Origin: Acanthochlamys bracteata
Lineage: Eukaryota > Streptophyta > Magnoliopsida > Pandanales > Velloziaceae
Assembly (NCBI GenBank): GCA_019914995.1
Contig: CM034130.1
Span: forward strand, 1,178,001 to 1,242,000
Reading direction: 5' to 3'
Length of the DNA: 64,000 bases
Shown here one piece after another: positions 1 through 10,552 of this stretch (positions are counted from its first letter, which is position 1; each line of letters starts with the position of its first letter). Under the pieces are notes generated by a model. The model did not search any database and had not been told where the DNA came from. It worked only from the letters and a program-made list of their open reading frames with translations. The position numbers were made by a program, and so were the translations under genes.

Positions 1-1556
1 AAAAGACCAGCCTTAGACATAAGAGCTGCCAAGCCCAAAGTTTTCATTGTTGCAGTTTTACCCCCAGTATTAGGCCCAGAGATTACCACCACTTTCTTAG
101 CAAACTCTATTTTGATGTCTAAAGGCACAGGAGCATCAACTTCTGAAAACTTTCCTGAATCCGCATATCTGTCTTTCCTACTAAGATGTATGGATCTCCC
201 TATTTCTGGCACTGCGTCTGATGACAATCTTCTGAGGAAAGGTTCAAGAAGCAAAGGGTGTTGGATGCCGTCGATATCTACAGACATGCTGCTCCTTACA
301 GCATCACATTGTATATTCCCATCATTATTACTGAAAACTGGACAAAATGCACTCATCCACACAGCATACGCACCTCTTGCACAAGCAAGATCCAATTCGA
401 TTATCTTCGCCATCAAGCTTCTTATTGTTGCCTCTGAGTCAGCTACCTTTGAAGTAAGATTTCCTAAGACAGCAAGTTCTTCCTCCTTCTCGGTATTTGA
501 AAGCTTAACTTCCATGTTGTTCAACTCAACAGCAGCTCTTGGCTCCATAAAGTATGTTGCTCCAGAGCTACTGACGCTTAAAATAATGCCTTCTGGAAGC
601 AAAGACTTGTGTGAAGCTTTTATACCAATGCACATTCGAGACCTCCGTTTGGTTATAAGAGAGCTATCAATACCGTCCGCCTGGAAAACCCTTACTGCTT
701 CTCGCTTAAGAAGTGAGTCAAGCTCCTCCATGTTAGCCTTCCTCTCCAACCGAACAGATTCCAGTTTCTTGCTTGCTTGGTCCAGTACCGTGTACAACTT
801 ACAGTTGATACAAAAATCTATGTCCTCAGCTAGTTCTATCATAAAATCACAATCTCGCAATATATCAAGAAGGGCCGTGAACCTGTATGGTAAAAAGACA
901 TTTATAAAAAGTCACGAACATCTTCCACATGAGTATACCAAGAAAACTAACAACTACTTATCAAATCAACTTATTACCAATCCAAACAATTCAGAAGGGT
1001 TTCTATTAACAATTTTTCACCTTCCGGCATTCTCACTGTCCGACTTGAACCACTCCAGCTGCTCAGAAACCTTTTTGGCTGACCAAAGGCTCCGCGACAC
1101 CGTACAAAGCTCTCGTGCACCGAGTAATTCACCGGAAACAGCAGCATTAAGCAAAACTGTTAGATCTTCAACAGAAGACAAATCCAACGGCTGCGGTAGA
1201 AAAGTTGCTGAAGCAGTCTGGCCCAACAAGCTCCTACTTTCTTCCACATGACGACCAACAGGTAGTTTCCCAGCTCGACACGTGTCAATTCCGGCGGCGG
1301 TGGATGCGAATTCAGATATCTGAGAGCAAACAGATCGCCATTCCAGTGATTCTTCCGTGTCTTTACGGAGTGATTCGATGATTTTGATTCTATCATCTTC
1401 GGATTCATTGTTACTGTTGGTGGTGGTGATCGAAATCGATTGAGCAAATTTGAATTTTCTGTTTGCGAATTTGAGATTATGGAGTTGCGAAGATTTGAGC
1501 GGGAAGAGAAAGCGCGACGAATTCGTGATGGAAACGGAGAAGGTGAGATTCTCCAT
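1..1556 (-). CDS. MUTS2: MutS2-like DNA mismatch-repair family protein, plastid-type (5' part)
   Basis: About 470 residues are visible. Exon 1 is 1021-1556 and exon 2 is 1-882, open at the window edge; the join keeps frame through GR|FTALLD. The N-terminus (about 45 residues, rich in Ser, Thr and basic residues, few acidic) looks like a plastid transit peptide. Next come the MutS core/lever region (motif SVSSSGATYFMEPRAAVELN) and, about 20 residues before the edge, a Walker A loop GPNTGGKT. This is the arrangement of bacterial and plastid MutS2 rather than mismatch-recognition MutS1: no N-terminal mismatch-binding domain is present. The C-terminal ATPase remainder and any Smr nuclease domain lie outside. 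The start ATG (1556) opens the transit-like peptide; the frame extends further upstream only through non-ATG codons. MutS2 proteins act on branched DNA or recombination intermediates; the organellar location is inferred. Confidence 0.85.
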
Positions 1557-2068
1557 TTTGTAAACTGAGATAAGAGAGAACGGATTTTCGTTTATTTCAC
1601 CGTCTATCATTAATGGGCCGAACTGTTTTGGTTCCAATAACAATCTGTATGTTGGCCCATTTCTTCAGTTTTATGATCACATTGCTAGTTTAATTTATGA
1701 ACAATAAAACAGAAAATTATAATCATATACTACCAGTAAAATTAAATCATCTATCCAAGAACGAAACTACACCATGAAAGAGTTACAAGTAGCGATCACT
1801 TGAGGCGTCCTACATTTCGTTTCATTCCATTTCCAAAACTCTATTTTATTTCACATTTTCGATAAATTTTTTATAATATTTTATAAATTTTATTTAAAAA
1901 ATTTAAAATTAAAAAATTTTATTGTAAAATAAAAAAATAAAACTCGTATATCAAAATAGAATAAAAATATATTCTACTTTAGAAAATTTATATTTAAAAG
2001 CTCTATCAAACGCAGCCGAACCTTGAGTCTTGAGAGAAAGAAAAAATGAAGAATTCCGTCCTTCTATC
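1557..2068. repeat. Spacer with AT-rich MITE-like block (about 1836-2022)
   Basis: No gene is visible. The first part is presumably the MutS2 promoter and leader. From about 1836 to 2022 the sequence is almost pure A/T and has the layout shared by many spacers here: runs of ttttaat/aaaatttatt, then an exit motif resembling caaacgcagcc. It is best read as one decayed copy of the AT-rich element family described in the findings. Confidence 0.4.
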
Positions 2069-3989
2069 TCAATCCCTCTTGTCATTTGAAGTTGGTTCAG
2101 CTTCAAGATAGTCACTAGGTCCATAAGGCAAGAACCATTCAGCTAAGAAACTCTTTTTTCTTCTATGATTCCATCCCATGTCACGGCACAATTGATCGTT
2201 GTACCAGATATGAATTGCTCCAACGCAACCTCTTCGGAAGTACTTCCCTGAATACCGTTTCATGTACTTTTCCCACTCTTTCACGTTCTGTTCCATTTCT
2301 TTCACACAAGGCAACTTAAAACGTCCTGCAAGAAAGTTTGCGAGCCATTTGCACCGGATTTCTGATGTGAAAATATTTGAAAGACTTTCTGAGGACCCAA
2401 TTACTGCAAGTTGTGGTATTCTTGGGTGAATGATTTCTCTGTAATTCACTAATAGCAACGATCAGGTAAACATTTCATGAAATTTGTAAAAAGAATGGGT
2501 TCCTGAGATGCAGAATAAGTTACCTATAAAATGGAAAAGCTGAAGTTGGTGATGGCGTCATAACTTTCCGAAGCCAAGGTGATAGCATAATGTCTTTGAG
2601 CTTCTTGTCGCCATTGAATCCAGTGGCAAAAATCACTACATCAGATTTCAGTACTTCAGGTTCACTATCTAAGATCAAACCGTTCCTGCAGAAGCAGAAA
2701 GTTTCTGATTGCTTCAGAAGAATGCTGCCTTGTTCCACCTTATCATAGAAATTTTCAGGCAACAACCCACTGGTACATGAAGTAACGTCTTGAATGAAGC
2801 TGTGTTTTGGTACCATTCCATATTTTTTCAAAGGGAGTGTTCTTTTGAAGTAGATTTCTGCAAATTTCGATAACGCCCATCTCTGGCATGAACACCAGAA
2901 AATTACACGAGACTAAGGATGTTGCAAGAATGTTAATGTACTAATATAAGGAATTGTAATATACCAGAGGCAATAGCAATGTTGAAATGGCACCAAGTAG
3001 AAACCCTTCTCCAGGCTTATGAACAAGCAGCTCATAGAAACGGCTGAAGTATAAGTAACCTAAAGGCAATCCCCACACGACATAGTTATCTACTAGCCAA
3101 TGCGGATTTCTAAAAATCATTCTGCAAGGATAAGCGATTCCTGCAGCAAACAAGAACTGGCATAATCATCAAACACATTCGGACCAATCAGACCCACCTT
3201 GATAAAAAAAAGGTTGCCCATTACCATTGACATTGGTACATTCTGCTGTAATGTCTACAGCAGATTTTAGTGACCCGATCACCGTTACCTGTTTCGATTT
3301 AATTAGCTCAGTCACATTGTCAGAGTCCATGTTCGAATAGTCCATGGAATGGATCACCTTTCCTTCAAATACTTCAGGCCCTTTGTTTTCTGGAAAAGTA
3401 GGTATATACGGCGCTCCGCTGTATCGGCCTATGCAAAGGATCACGAAGTCCATTTCATACACCTTCATCAAAATAGAATCAGGGAAATCAAATTAAGAAT
3501 GGAAAACATTGACAAAGATTGAAAATTTCTGAGAAATTTCTGTACCTGAGTTGTAGTTCCAGGGCTGTGTTCATGCGTGACAACGACACGCCATTTCCCT
3601 TTACCAAAACCTTCGCCATTACCATTCCAATTCTCCCAACCAAACACATCATCCTCATCATATCCAACAAATTCAACCCCTTCAACCTTCGATTTGAACT
3701 TGATATACTTCAAAAGATCGAATTTCTCAGCGAAAGATCGGAGATAATCCATCACTTGCCGATGATCCGGGTAAATTTCCTTAACTTGTTCCGGCCAAGA
3801 GAAGTCTGTAAACCTGAACGCTTCTTTAGGCGTCTGCAGCTTTGTAGATTCAATCGTGTGAGCCCAAACGCCGCCGATTTCTTCGCCGGATTCGAAAACT
3901 AACGGGTTAAAACCTTTCTCCAGCAAGTGTTTGCATGCTGTCAAGCCGCTAACGCCGGCGCCGACAATGGCGATCGATTTCTTCTCCAT
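2069..3989 (-). CDS. Flavin-containing monooxygenase (plant FMO1-like)
   Basis: Five exons (3546-3989, 3198-3462, 2965-3140, 2524-2882, 2069-2438) join in frame to 537 residues, a normal length for plant FMOs. Residues 5-18 hold the FAD Rossmann motif (VGAGVSG). The FMO-identifying signature [11 protein letters not shown] lies about 45 residues into exon 2. The NADPH loop reads [10 protein letters not shown], a degenerate form of GxGxx[30 protein letters not shown] and the C-terminal [16 protein letters not shown] are typical of the plant FMO1 clade. The start is the ATG before KKSIAIVG; a longer frame upstream contains nothing FMO-like. Members oxygenate soft nucleophiles on small metabolites; Arabidopsis FMO1 N-hydroxylates pipecolic acid in systemic immunity. 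Whether this copy does that cannot be told. A relic of a second copy lies just upstream. The exon 2/3 junction (FYQ|GIAYPC) is the least certain. Confidence 0.88.
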
Positions 3990-4199
3990 TAAAGGCAAGG
4001 TTTTTGATCTGTTCTTTTTTCTTGTTGGTTGGAGTTTATGAAGAGTGAAAGCTGCTCGCTTGACTTGTGCGTGGAATTGAATACTGCGCCGTGGACAAGT
4101 CTCTGAATTTAAAATTAAGAATGTGTTCATCGCGGTACTACTATGAAGAACACAATTGTTTATTTGCAATTACCAGCACTCGCAAAAAGTAGAACGTCA

Positions 4200-4312
4200 A
4201 AAATTATTATAGTATTTAGGGCAGCGCGTTTGGGCAACATATTTCAAAAAAATAATTTTTTAAATTTTAATTTTATATTTTTAATAAATTTTTTATAAAT
4301 TGTAATGTCTAG
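4200..4312. repeat. Truncated AT-rich element fragment
   Basis: The stretch starts with gcgcgtttgggca, the element-end motif of this window's AT-rich family, and continues in A/T runs. It stops where the FMO relic begins, so it probably inserted at or replaced the rest of that gene copy. Confidence 0.35.
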
Positions 4313-4555
4313 TGCAAAGCTATGGTCTGGTACCATTCTGTGCTTCTTCAATGGTAGCTTTGTTTTCAGGTAGCTTTCCACAAACTTGGATAAAAACCAA
4401 CTCTAACATATCATAAGAAAACGCATTATAGACGAAAAACTGATTCAACATTTGATACGAGAAAAAAAAAATCATATTACTGAAATTACCAGAGGCCAGT
4501 ATGGCAAGATGGTAGAGTAGAAAATCTTCGCAGGGTTTAGGTCTTATGCTAATTC
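4313..4555 (-). pseudogene. Relic of a second FMO gene (exon 3 end plus exon 4 start)
   Basis: On the minus strand, about 4490-4545 reads KPCEDFLLYHLAILASG followed by a GT donor. It matches the end of FMO exon 3 (KPGEGFLL... in the intact neighbour). About 4316-4400 reads [20 protein letters not shown] and on into a PDHS-like segment, matching the start of exon 4 ([20 protein letters not shown]). The splice organisation is kept, so this came from DNA-level duplication. Everything before exon 3 and after the first part of exon 4 is missing. The divergence suggests an old tandem duplicate lost by deletion. Confidence 0.75.
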
Positions 4556-5427
4556 TTCCAAGGCAGATGCTTCAACAAAAATATACACAGTAGCACTCTA
4601 TAAGTAGAACCAGTACCAATTTGCAAGTCCTTCAAGAGGCTACTCAGGCTAGCACTAAGCACTACACGAGCTAGGTTGCTTTCTCTTGATGCCAGAAGGA
4701 CGGTAAAATAAAGTCCAAGATAAGAGAAGTACCTGCTTGAACTATGATGTATAGGTATCCATATAACTAAACTTTGAACCACCTCCTTAGCCTTTAAATA
4801 TACTCAAGTTGCCATCTTAAAGGACTTAAGGATCTCCAGTCTTTGATGTCGCTGCCGTGTTAGATTAAGCATCAAAAATACAAAAAGTCCTTTTGAAATG
4901 AATGCTATTACATAGTTCTATGATTGATAAGGTATCCAGCTAGAAACACCTACAGCAGAATTTTCTAAAGAGATAGAAAGCTAAGAAATGCATCACCTCA
5001 GACAGCAACCATAAAGTGGATGCAAATAGAATCTTATAGAAAAAGAACTCTACTTCAGCCTATCATCCAGATGTGTTTATCAAGTTTATGAACAACATAA
5101 TCATGACAGAAGACAAATGAAAAGAGAGGTAAAAAATAAGCACAATTTAGGTAGGACAAAAAATACAAGTAGAAAACTCCGTCATTGCTATTCTCCAATT
5201 TAACACGACCGACCATTCTCCTCAAATGCCAGCTAATATTGGAAAGGAAAAACAAAATGTATTGTAACCGTGTGGTACATCACTTCCATTGGCATTAGTA
5301 AGCCCCAGAATTAAGAGATATAAGAGCTAGCACGGCAACTTCTGCAGGCTGCTGTTGCAACTAATCCTGCTTCTCAATTCAAGTGAACTCCGCTAACAAA
5401 ATCAAAAGATGTCAAAAAATTGGTTCA
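4556..5427. other. Gene-free spacer, probably holding the SLY1 3' UTR
   Basis: No open frame resembles a known protein and no repeat structure stands out. The part next to 5428 should contain the 3' untranslated region of the minus-strand SLY1 gene. Short frames here have no codon pattern or homology I recognise. Confidence 0.4.
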
Positions 5428-7402
5428 CTATTGAGATGGGTTTATAACAGCGCCTCCCAGTCCCATCTTCTGGCCTAAAACAGTCAGTTGGTCTACAAAT
5501 TCCACTCCGTTAAGGATTTCAGTAGCACCATATATCACATGTTTTGTAGGTTGAGATCGTTGTGCCAACTCCAACAAGCTCCTGAACTCCACATAATTCC
5601 CACCACCTATCATGAAGACAATAGCTTCCTTGAAAGGCCCCTTTAATTGTGCTCCGGATCCTGACCTTGGAGCGCGTGGATCAAACACATGGTATGAGTC
5701 CACTTCGGGGTTTGGTTTTCCCTCCATCAAAGCTTCCACAATCCTTGTAAGAGCCAGCTGCCTCCCGCCAGACAAAAGATTCTTCATACCTGCTGTCACA
5801 GCGCTGATGGACTGCCCATAAAGTTTCTCTGCCCAATCCACAATGTTGCTCTTACTTGCTGATGCTGCAGAAGAAGCCAGTGACGAATTCAAAGACTTAA
5901 TCCTCTTCACATACTGGAAAGCACAAGTATCAACCTCAGACTCCTTCAGTGCAGCTTCAATTGCTTCTGTATCAGACTGTGGTGTAGTCTCCATTGAAAG
6001 AAGGTAAGTTATTGCTAGCCGAAGTTTATCAACCTTTGTGCCTTTACCTCTAAGAAGACCTAGCAGCTGGCTCCTATCAACGCTTCCCTTTGTCAACATA
6101 TCATTTTCCAAAGTACAGTAAACATCCAACGATCGCTCCTTGATCTCACCCAGCAATGTCGTAGCAATGTTGGTATGTTTGTCAATCACCTTCTTTCTCT
6201 CTGTGAGCTCAGGGAGTGAATTAACAGCATTCATCAAGTGCTTTGTGTTCCCAATCAAATCAGTACCATCAAACTCTGCCCCATCTGTCCCCCCTGTCCG
6301 CTGGTTGACCTCATCGACATCCTGCTTGTACTTGCTGAGCTGAACCTCAATCTCCTCAGCCACCTTGGGAAAAGGTGCCCAGCTATTGGCAATCCAAAAC
6401 TGATCAGAGCTATCAAGCTCATAAGTCTTGTTATTTGGCTTCTCTCCAACAGTAATCCGATTAAGTTTCAACCCCAACAAGTCATGAACAAGGGGCCGGT
6501 AACTCCAATCATGCTGAACACCAACTGCAAGCTCAAAATTCCTATCAAATATACACAACATAGGCCGTTGGAATGAGCTTGTGAGCATGCCAGAGGATTC
6601 AGAGAACAAATTGTTCTTGTTAGCAAGGTGATCTCGCAAGCGTGAATCAAGAGCAGCAGCGACCATCTCAGCAGGGCCGCCACGAGCACATCGAATTACA
6701 GGGACAACACCAAGCGTTGCTACCACACAGAATAACCTACTGGTAATCTCCTCTATAATAGTTTCAATATCACGGTCACCGGCACCAGGGTCATTAAGTT
6801 GAAGGTAAGCTGTCGGGTAGGCAATCGAGAACAACGAATCTTCTAATGTGACGAACTCGAGATACTGATCGAAAACACGGGCAACTCGGTCAGCAGTGTT
6901 AGAGCGTAGGAGTTGTGTGGCGAGGGATTCAAGAAGTGGTCTAGGGAGAGAAGATGAAAAATTTAGATGGAACGATTCGTACAGAGGAACAGAAGCGTCA
7001 GCGGCGATTCGGGAAATGTTTTCAGGCGTCGGTCGCACGAAGTAAACAGCAGGGGCGCCGGGAACAGGTTGCCGTGAAGAAGAAGACTTGCTATCGATTA
7101 AGAAATAAAGCGTAACGCCATGGCGCCGGAGATCATTTACCTTTATCAACGGAGCGATGACGTCACGACAGAAGGAATCAAACACTAACAACTTGTACTC
7201 GCTTCCTCCACTACCACCACCGCCTTCGGCAGCCACCGGAGATGCTGACGTGGCAGTGGACGGTGACTCGTTCAGATTCAACATCTTCACTATGCAACCT
7301 GAAAAAAAATTGAAATAATTAGTTGAAAATTAAGAGAATATAGTGTCAAGATAGTTGGATTGTATAATTACTGGTTTGCTTCTGCCGGAGATTGAAAGCC
7401 AT
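5428..7402 (-). CDS. SLY1: SLY1, Sec1/Munc18-family vesicle-fusion protein
   Basis: A 31-nt first exon (7372-7402, MAFNLRQKQT) joins a long second exon (5428-7298) to give 633 residues, the usual size for Sly1. The junction recreates the family N-terminus (MALNLRQKQT...MLNLN in Arabidopsis), which decides the start over the internal Met at the head of exon 2. Family segments are clear along the whole length: YKLLVFDSFCRDVIAPL, RRHGVTLYFLID, YLEFVTLEDSLFS, GGPAEMVAAALD, RPMLCIFDRNFELAVG, VHDLLGLKLNR and C-terminal KEAIVFMIGGGNYVEF. Residues 13-30 form a Gly/Ser-rich linker. SM proteins of this class bind syntaxin-5-type SNAREs and promote ER-Golgi membrane fusion on the cytosolic face. The gene is divergent from a decayed phosphoglycerate-mutase-like gene 460 bp away. 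Confidence 0.95.
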
Positions 7403-7861
7403 GGCGGCGGAGAAAGAAGATATCGCCGGAACACCGGGGAGACGAAGAAGAAGATCGAGAGATCTGAGATCTGTCAAAGCTCAAGTATCCAAACGTAACG
7501 AAACAAAAACTTTTGGCAGAAAATCTTTTTTTCTTTTTCTTAATACGTTAAAAGAATAACAAACGGGTGTTGGATTCATCCTCCGTCAACCCAATTCATA
7601 TTTGTAAAGGGTCTACGGGGCTCCGGTACTTTTAACGCGGTTATATGTTAGATTTTCGGGCTTCTAAAAGTTCTGGATACAAACCCGATTACGTGTTATG
7701 GATATTGGTATAAACATGGGTTAAGAGCCACACGTATTCGACGCTCCTCGAGATCGGTGTTAATGACCGGAAACGTTAACGCCATTGGCGCCCGAGCTCT
7801 TTTGATGTTCCTTTGATTCGGGGAAGAATTGGAATTGAATCTGTTGAATAGAAGAAGATAG
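7403..7861. promoter_or_regulatory. Divergent promoter spacer (SLY1 / phosphoglycerate mutase relic)
   Basis: These 459 bp separate the SLY1 start (minus) from the first exon of the plus-strand relic, so they should hold the SLY1 promoter and 5' leader and the former promoter of the relic. I cannot place a convincing TATA box for SLY1. Confidence 0.4.
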
Positions 7862-9870
7862 ATGTCAGAAGAATTGAGGTTCTTGAGGAACAACTACTGG
7901 GTGCCTAGACATGGGAAGAGTTTTCCAAATGAGAAGGGACTCATTGTTCCTCCATGGTTTGTCTTTCAATTTCATTCTTTTTCGCATTTTGACTTTGTTT
8001 ATTATCATTTTACTTATTGGAATCATGGAATTTTTTTAGTTGACTTTGTTGAATTGTTTTGCCAACTAGTTAGATTGAATGATATCATTGATATGTTAAT
8101 GATAGGAATGTAATCAACAGTAGGAAGAAGGAAAGAGAACTATGTATGGCGTTAAGAATTTGAAATTATGTTGAGTTGCTTGCTGCGACACTGTCATTCA
8201 TGAAGATGAACTGTGAAGATGAATGAAACCTGAGACTAAGCATCTGTTATCATCTTCATGCAAAAAACTATGAGCATCTTAAAAATTGATGCTTTTATGC
8301 ATGTTTGATTGAAACTATTTTCTGCTGCAATGAGATTAGTTGTCTTGCTTTAGGTTGTTTATGTTTAACTTGTTTGGTCTCCCTATCTAATGAGCCAGCG
8401 AAAAGTTTGCTAATTTTAGTAGTCTTTTTTGATGATCAGTGTGGTGTGGCTAACTAGTTATCTTCGGGCATGCCTTTCTAGTTTATATGTGAAAAAAATT
8501 TCCTTCGGAGAACCGGAGCACTAGGAACTTGTTTATATGTGAAAGATTCTCCTTAGGAAAAAGTAGAGCAAATTCAGTTTCTTTGATGTTGCTATGTATG
8601 TGCACTCTCAGAAATATTTATGCATCCAGGAGTCGAAGCAAAAAGCATTCCGTTAATGATGTTAGGATTGCCTATTCGCCTTTTACAAGAACTACACATA
8701 CTGAGCAGTTGCTGATGTGCTAGATGAATCATTTGATGGAACTCAATGTAAGGTGGTCCATGTTTCTCAGATTTCAATGTTTAAGGTGTTGAAGTATGCT
8801 GATATTCCTTTACATTCACTCAATTAAAGCTTCTTATAAGCAGCTTATGGTCTCATCGGTTAGGTCATGAATGAACTTGGCGATTGATATTTTGGATCTA
8901 TCTTTGAACTTCTTTCACGTCAGGTAAACACAAATACAATTCTTTTCTTGGAATTCTTACATTATAAAAGAGCTTTGTGTTAATGAAAATAGAATGTGGT
9001 GGAATGCACATCATCTTTGTATTCACGCTTGTACATGTTATCTAGAACCTTTGAACTCAGAGCTGTTTAGTTGTTTGTTGGGTTGCCGAATCTTTGTTTG
9101 CATGCCTGACAACATGTTTTTAATGTTCCAAAGCAAAATTTCCGAGCATCAAATTAATGTTAGATGCTTATCAAGATAAGAGAAAGCATCACCAAGTGCT
9201 TCAGAGAACCATGCATAGCATAATAATTATGAAGGTGTTCCAAGCAGGATACAGAGTATGACATTGAAATTGCATACCATGCAGATCAACCCTTGAATTT
9301 TCAACTTGATAATGTCTGCCAATTGAAAGGAGGCATGGTTAGTGTACACTTTGTTATCTCATATGGAATTTCTATAGCTTAAGAAGATTAACCTATTTGC
9401 TTTGAACTTGCTGCTTGGAGCTGACAATAATTCCTATTTCAGAACATAGTGATGCTTACTCATCTTCCGTTAGTGCTTTACAGAATATACAAAAGGACCG
9501 CACTGTTCAGTTCCTGAGAAGTTTTCTGTAATTGGCAGTATCTGGAGATATAGGCTCCTGATGCAAGTGATCCTTTCTTGGGACTTGAAAGTGTTTCAAA
9601 TGCTTCACAACTCTCAACTGCTCATTCAACTATAGAGGCAGAAGTTAAGGGGTATGTATCGATTACTGATGAAAAGTGTGTTAGTCAGAATAACTTTTGA
9701 ATGATTAGTCGGTACTCCATTCAGCTAAAGAAATTCCATGCTTCAGCGTGGATGACATTTCTTCCAGAATAAAGGCAGTTAGCATCCATTCAGTTGTACC
9801 ACAGCATCAGAAGTTTGCTTTGCTGACTGGGGAGCTCCGTCAAAGTTATATAACCTGCTTTTGCTATCAG
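7862..9870 (+). pseudogene. Decayed phosphoglycerate-mutase-family (histidine phosphatase) gene
   Basis: Exon 1 (from ATG 7862) reads RNNYWVPRHGKSFPNEKGLI and keeps the catalytic RHG of the histidine phosphatase superfamily. About 8650-8755 encodes VNDVRIAYSPFTRTTHTE, then shifts frame to AVADVLDESFDGTQCK. About 8866-8925 gives ELGD*YFGSIFELLSRQ, with a stop codon where family members have Arg. About 9556-9650 resembles the segment DPF...STIEAEVKG. About 9745-9845 ends with SSRIKAVSIHSVVPQHQKFA then LLTGELR, the family C-terminus. The exon 2 region that should follow RHG was not found. A frameshift, a nonsense codon and missing segments make an intact product unlikely; introns remain, so this is a dead duplicate, not a retrocopy. 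Intact homologues are the small plant PGM-like proteins, not glycolytic enzymes. Confidence 0.75.
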
Positions 9871-10552
9871 TAGTATCTTTGCAGTTTTTCTAGTTTTAGC
9901 TCTTAGATATCATTCTTTGCTGATGTCAGACATTAACAGCATCAAACCCAATACACATAGCGTATCTGATTAGTCCATATATGAAACATTTTTTCTCTCG
10001 TTCAAGAGGTACAGAGCATAGGGTGGAAACTACACTCAATGCTTGAACCAGTGAAAGACTATCTGTCGTTGTTGTTCCAAGACAGGAATTGATGTAACAA
10101 CGTTGTGAGACTTTTATTGATCAAAGAGTCTTCACAGAACAGAAACATAAGAAATTTCACATTGTTACATTTGTCGTAACTTGGACTTGAACTAATACCT
10201 GGCTTTGTACATTAGCATTCCTACTGCACTTGCTCTATCAGAGATTGATGAAACCCTGAGATTGCCTACTAGCCTGCGCAACAAAGAACATATTACTCCT
10301 TCAACCTGAGGCTCTCCGGTAACAGATTTTTATTATGTTCAGATTTGGTAATAAAGTAGATCATTGCAGCTTCAGGCATAATGAGCTGCGGTAAAAGACG
10401 AATCTTCTTTACAGGGAAAACAAGCAGACGCACGTTTTTAGCGATAACATACTTTCAACTTACTGGGAATTACAATAATTACCTAAGGCTGGATTCCTGC
10501 TAACTCTAGTTCATATCTCATTTGCAACCAACTTCATTTAGTTGTTATTCCG
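9871..10552. other. Gene-free spacer before SBE1 3' end
   Basis: No coding or repeat structure is seen. The right part should contain the 3' UTR of the minus-strand starch branching enzyme gene, which stops at 10553. Confidence 0.4.

Noticed and set aside
112-1251. Long plus-strand open frame of 379 codons
   Set aside because: It lies antisense across both MutS2 exons and their intron, has no recognisable family, and starts and ends without gene-like context. The minus-strand protein is clear.
9241-9345. Protein-like stretch (YDIEIAYHADQPLNFQ) inside the phosphoglycerate mutase relic
   Set aside because: It does not fit the family and no flanking exon supports it; possibly chance or another gene fragment, so it is not annotated separately.
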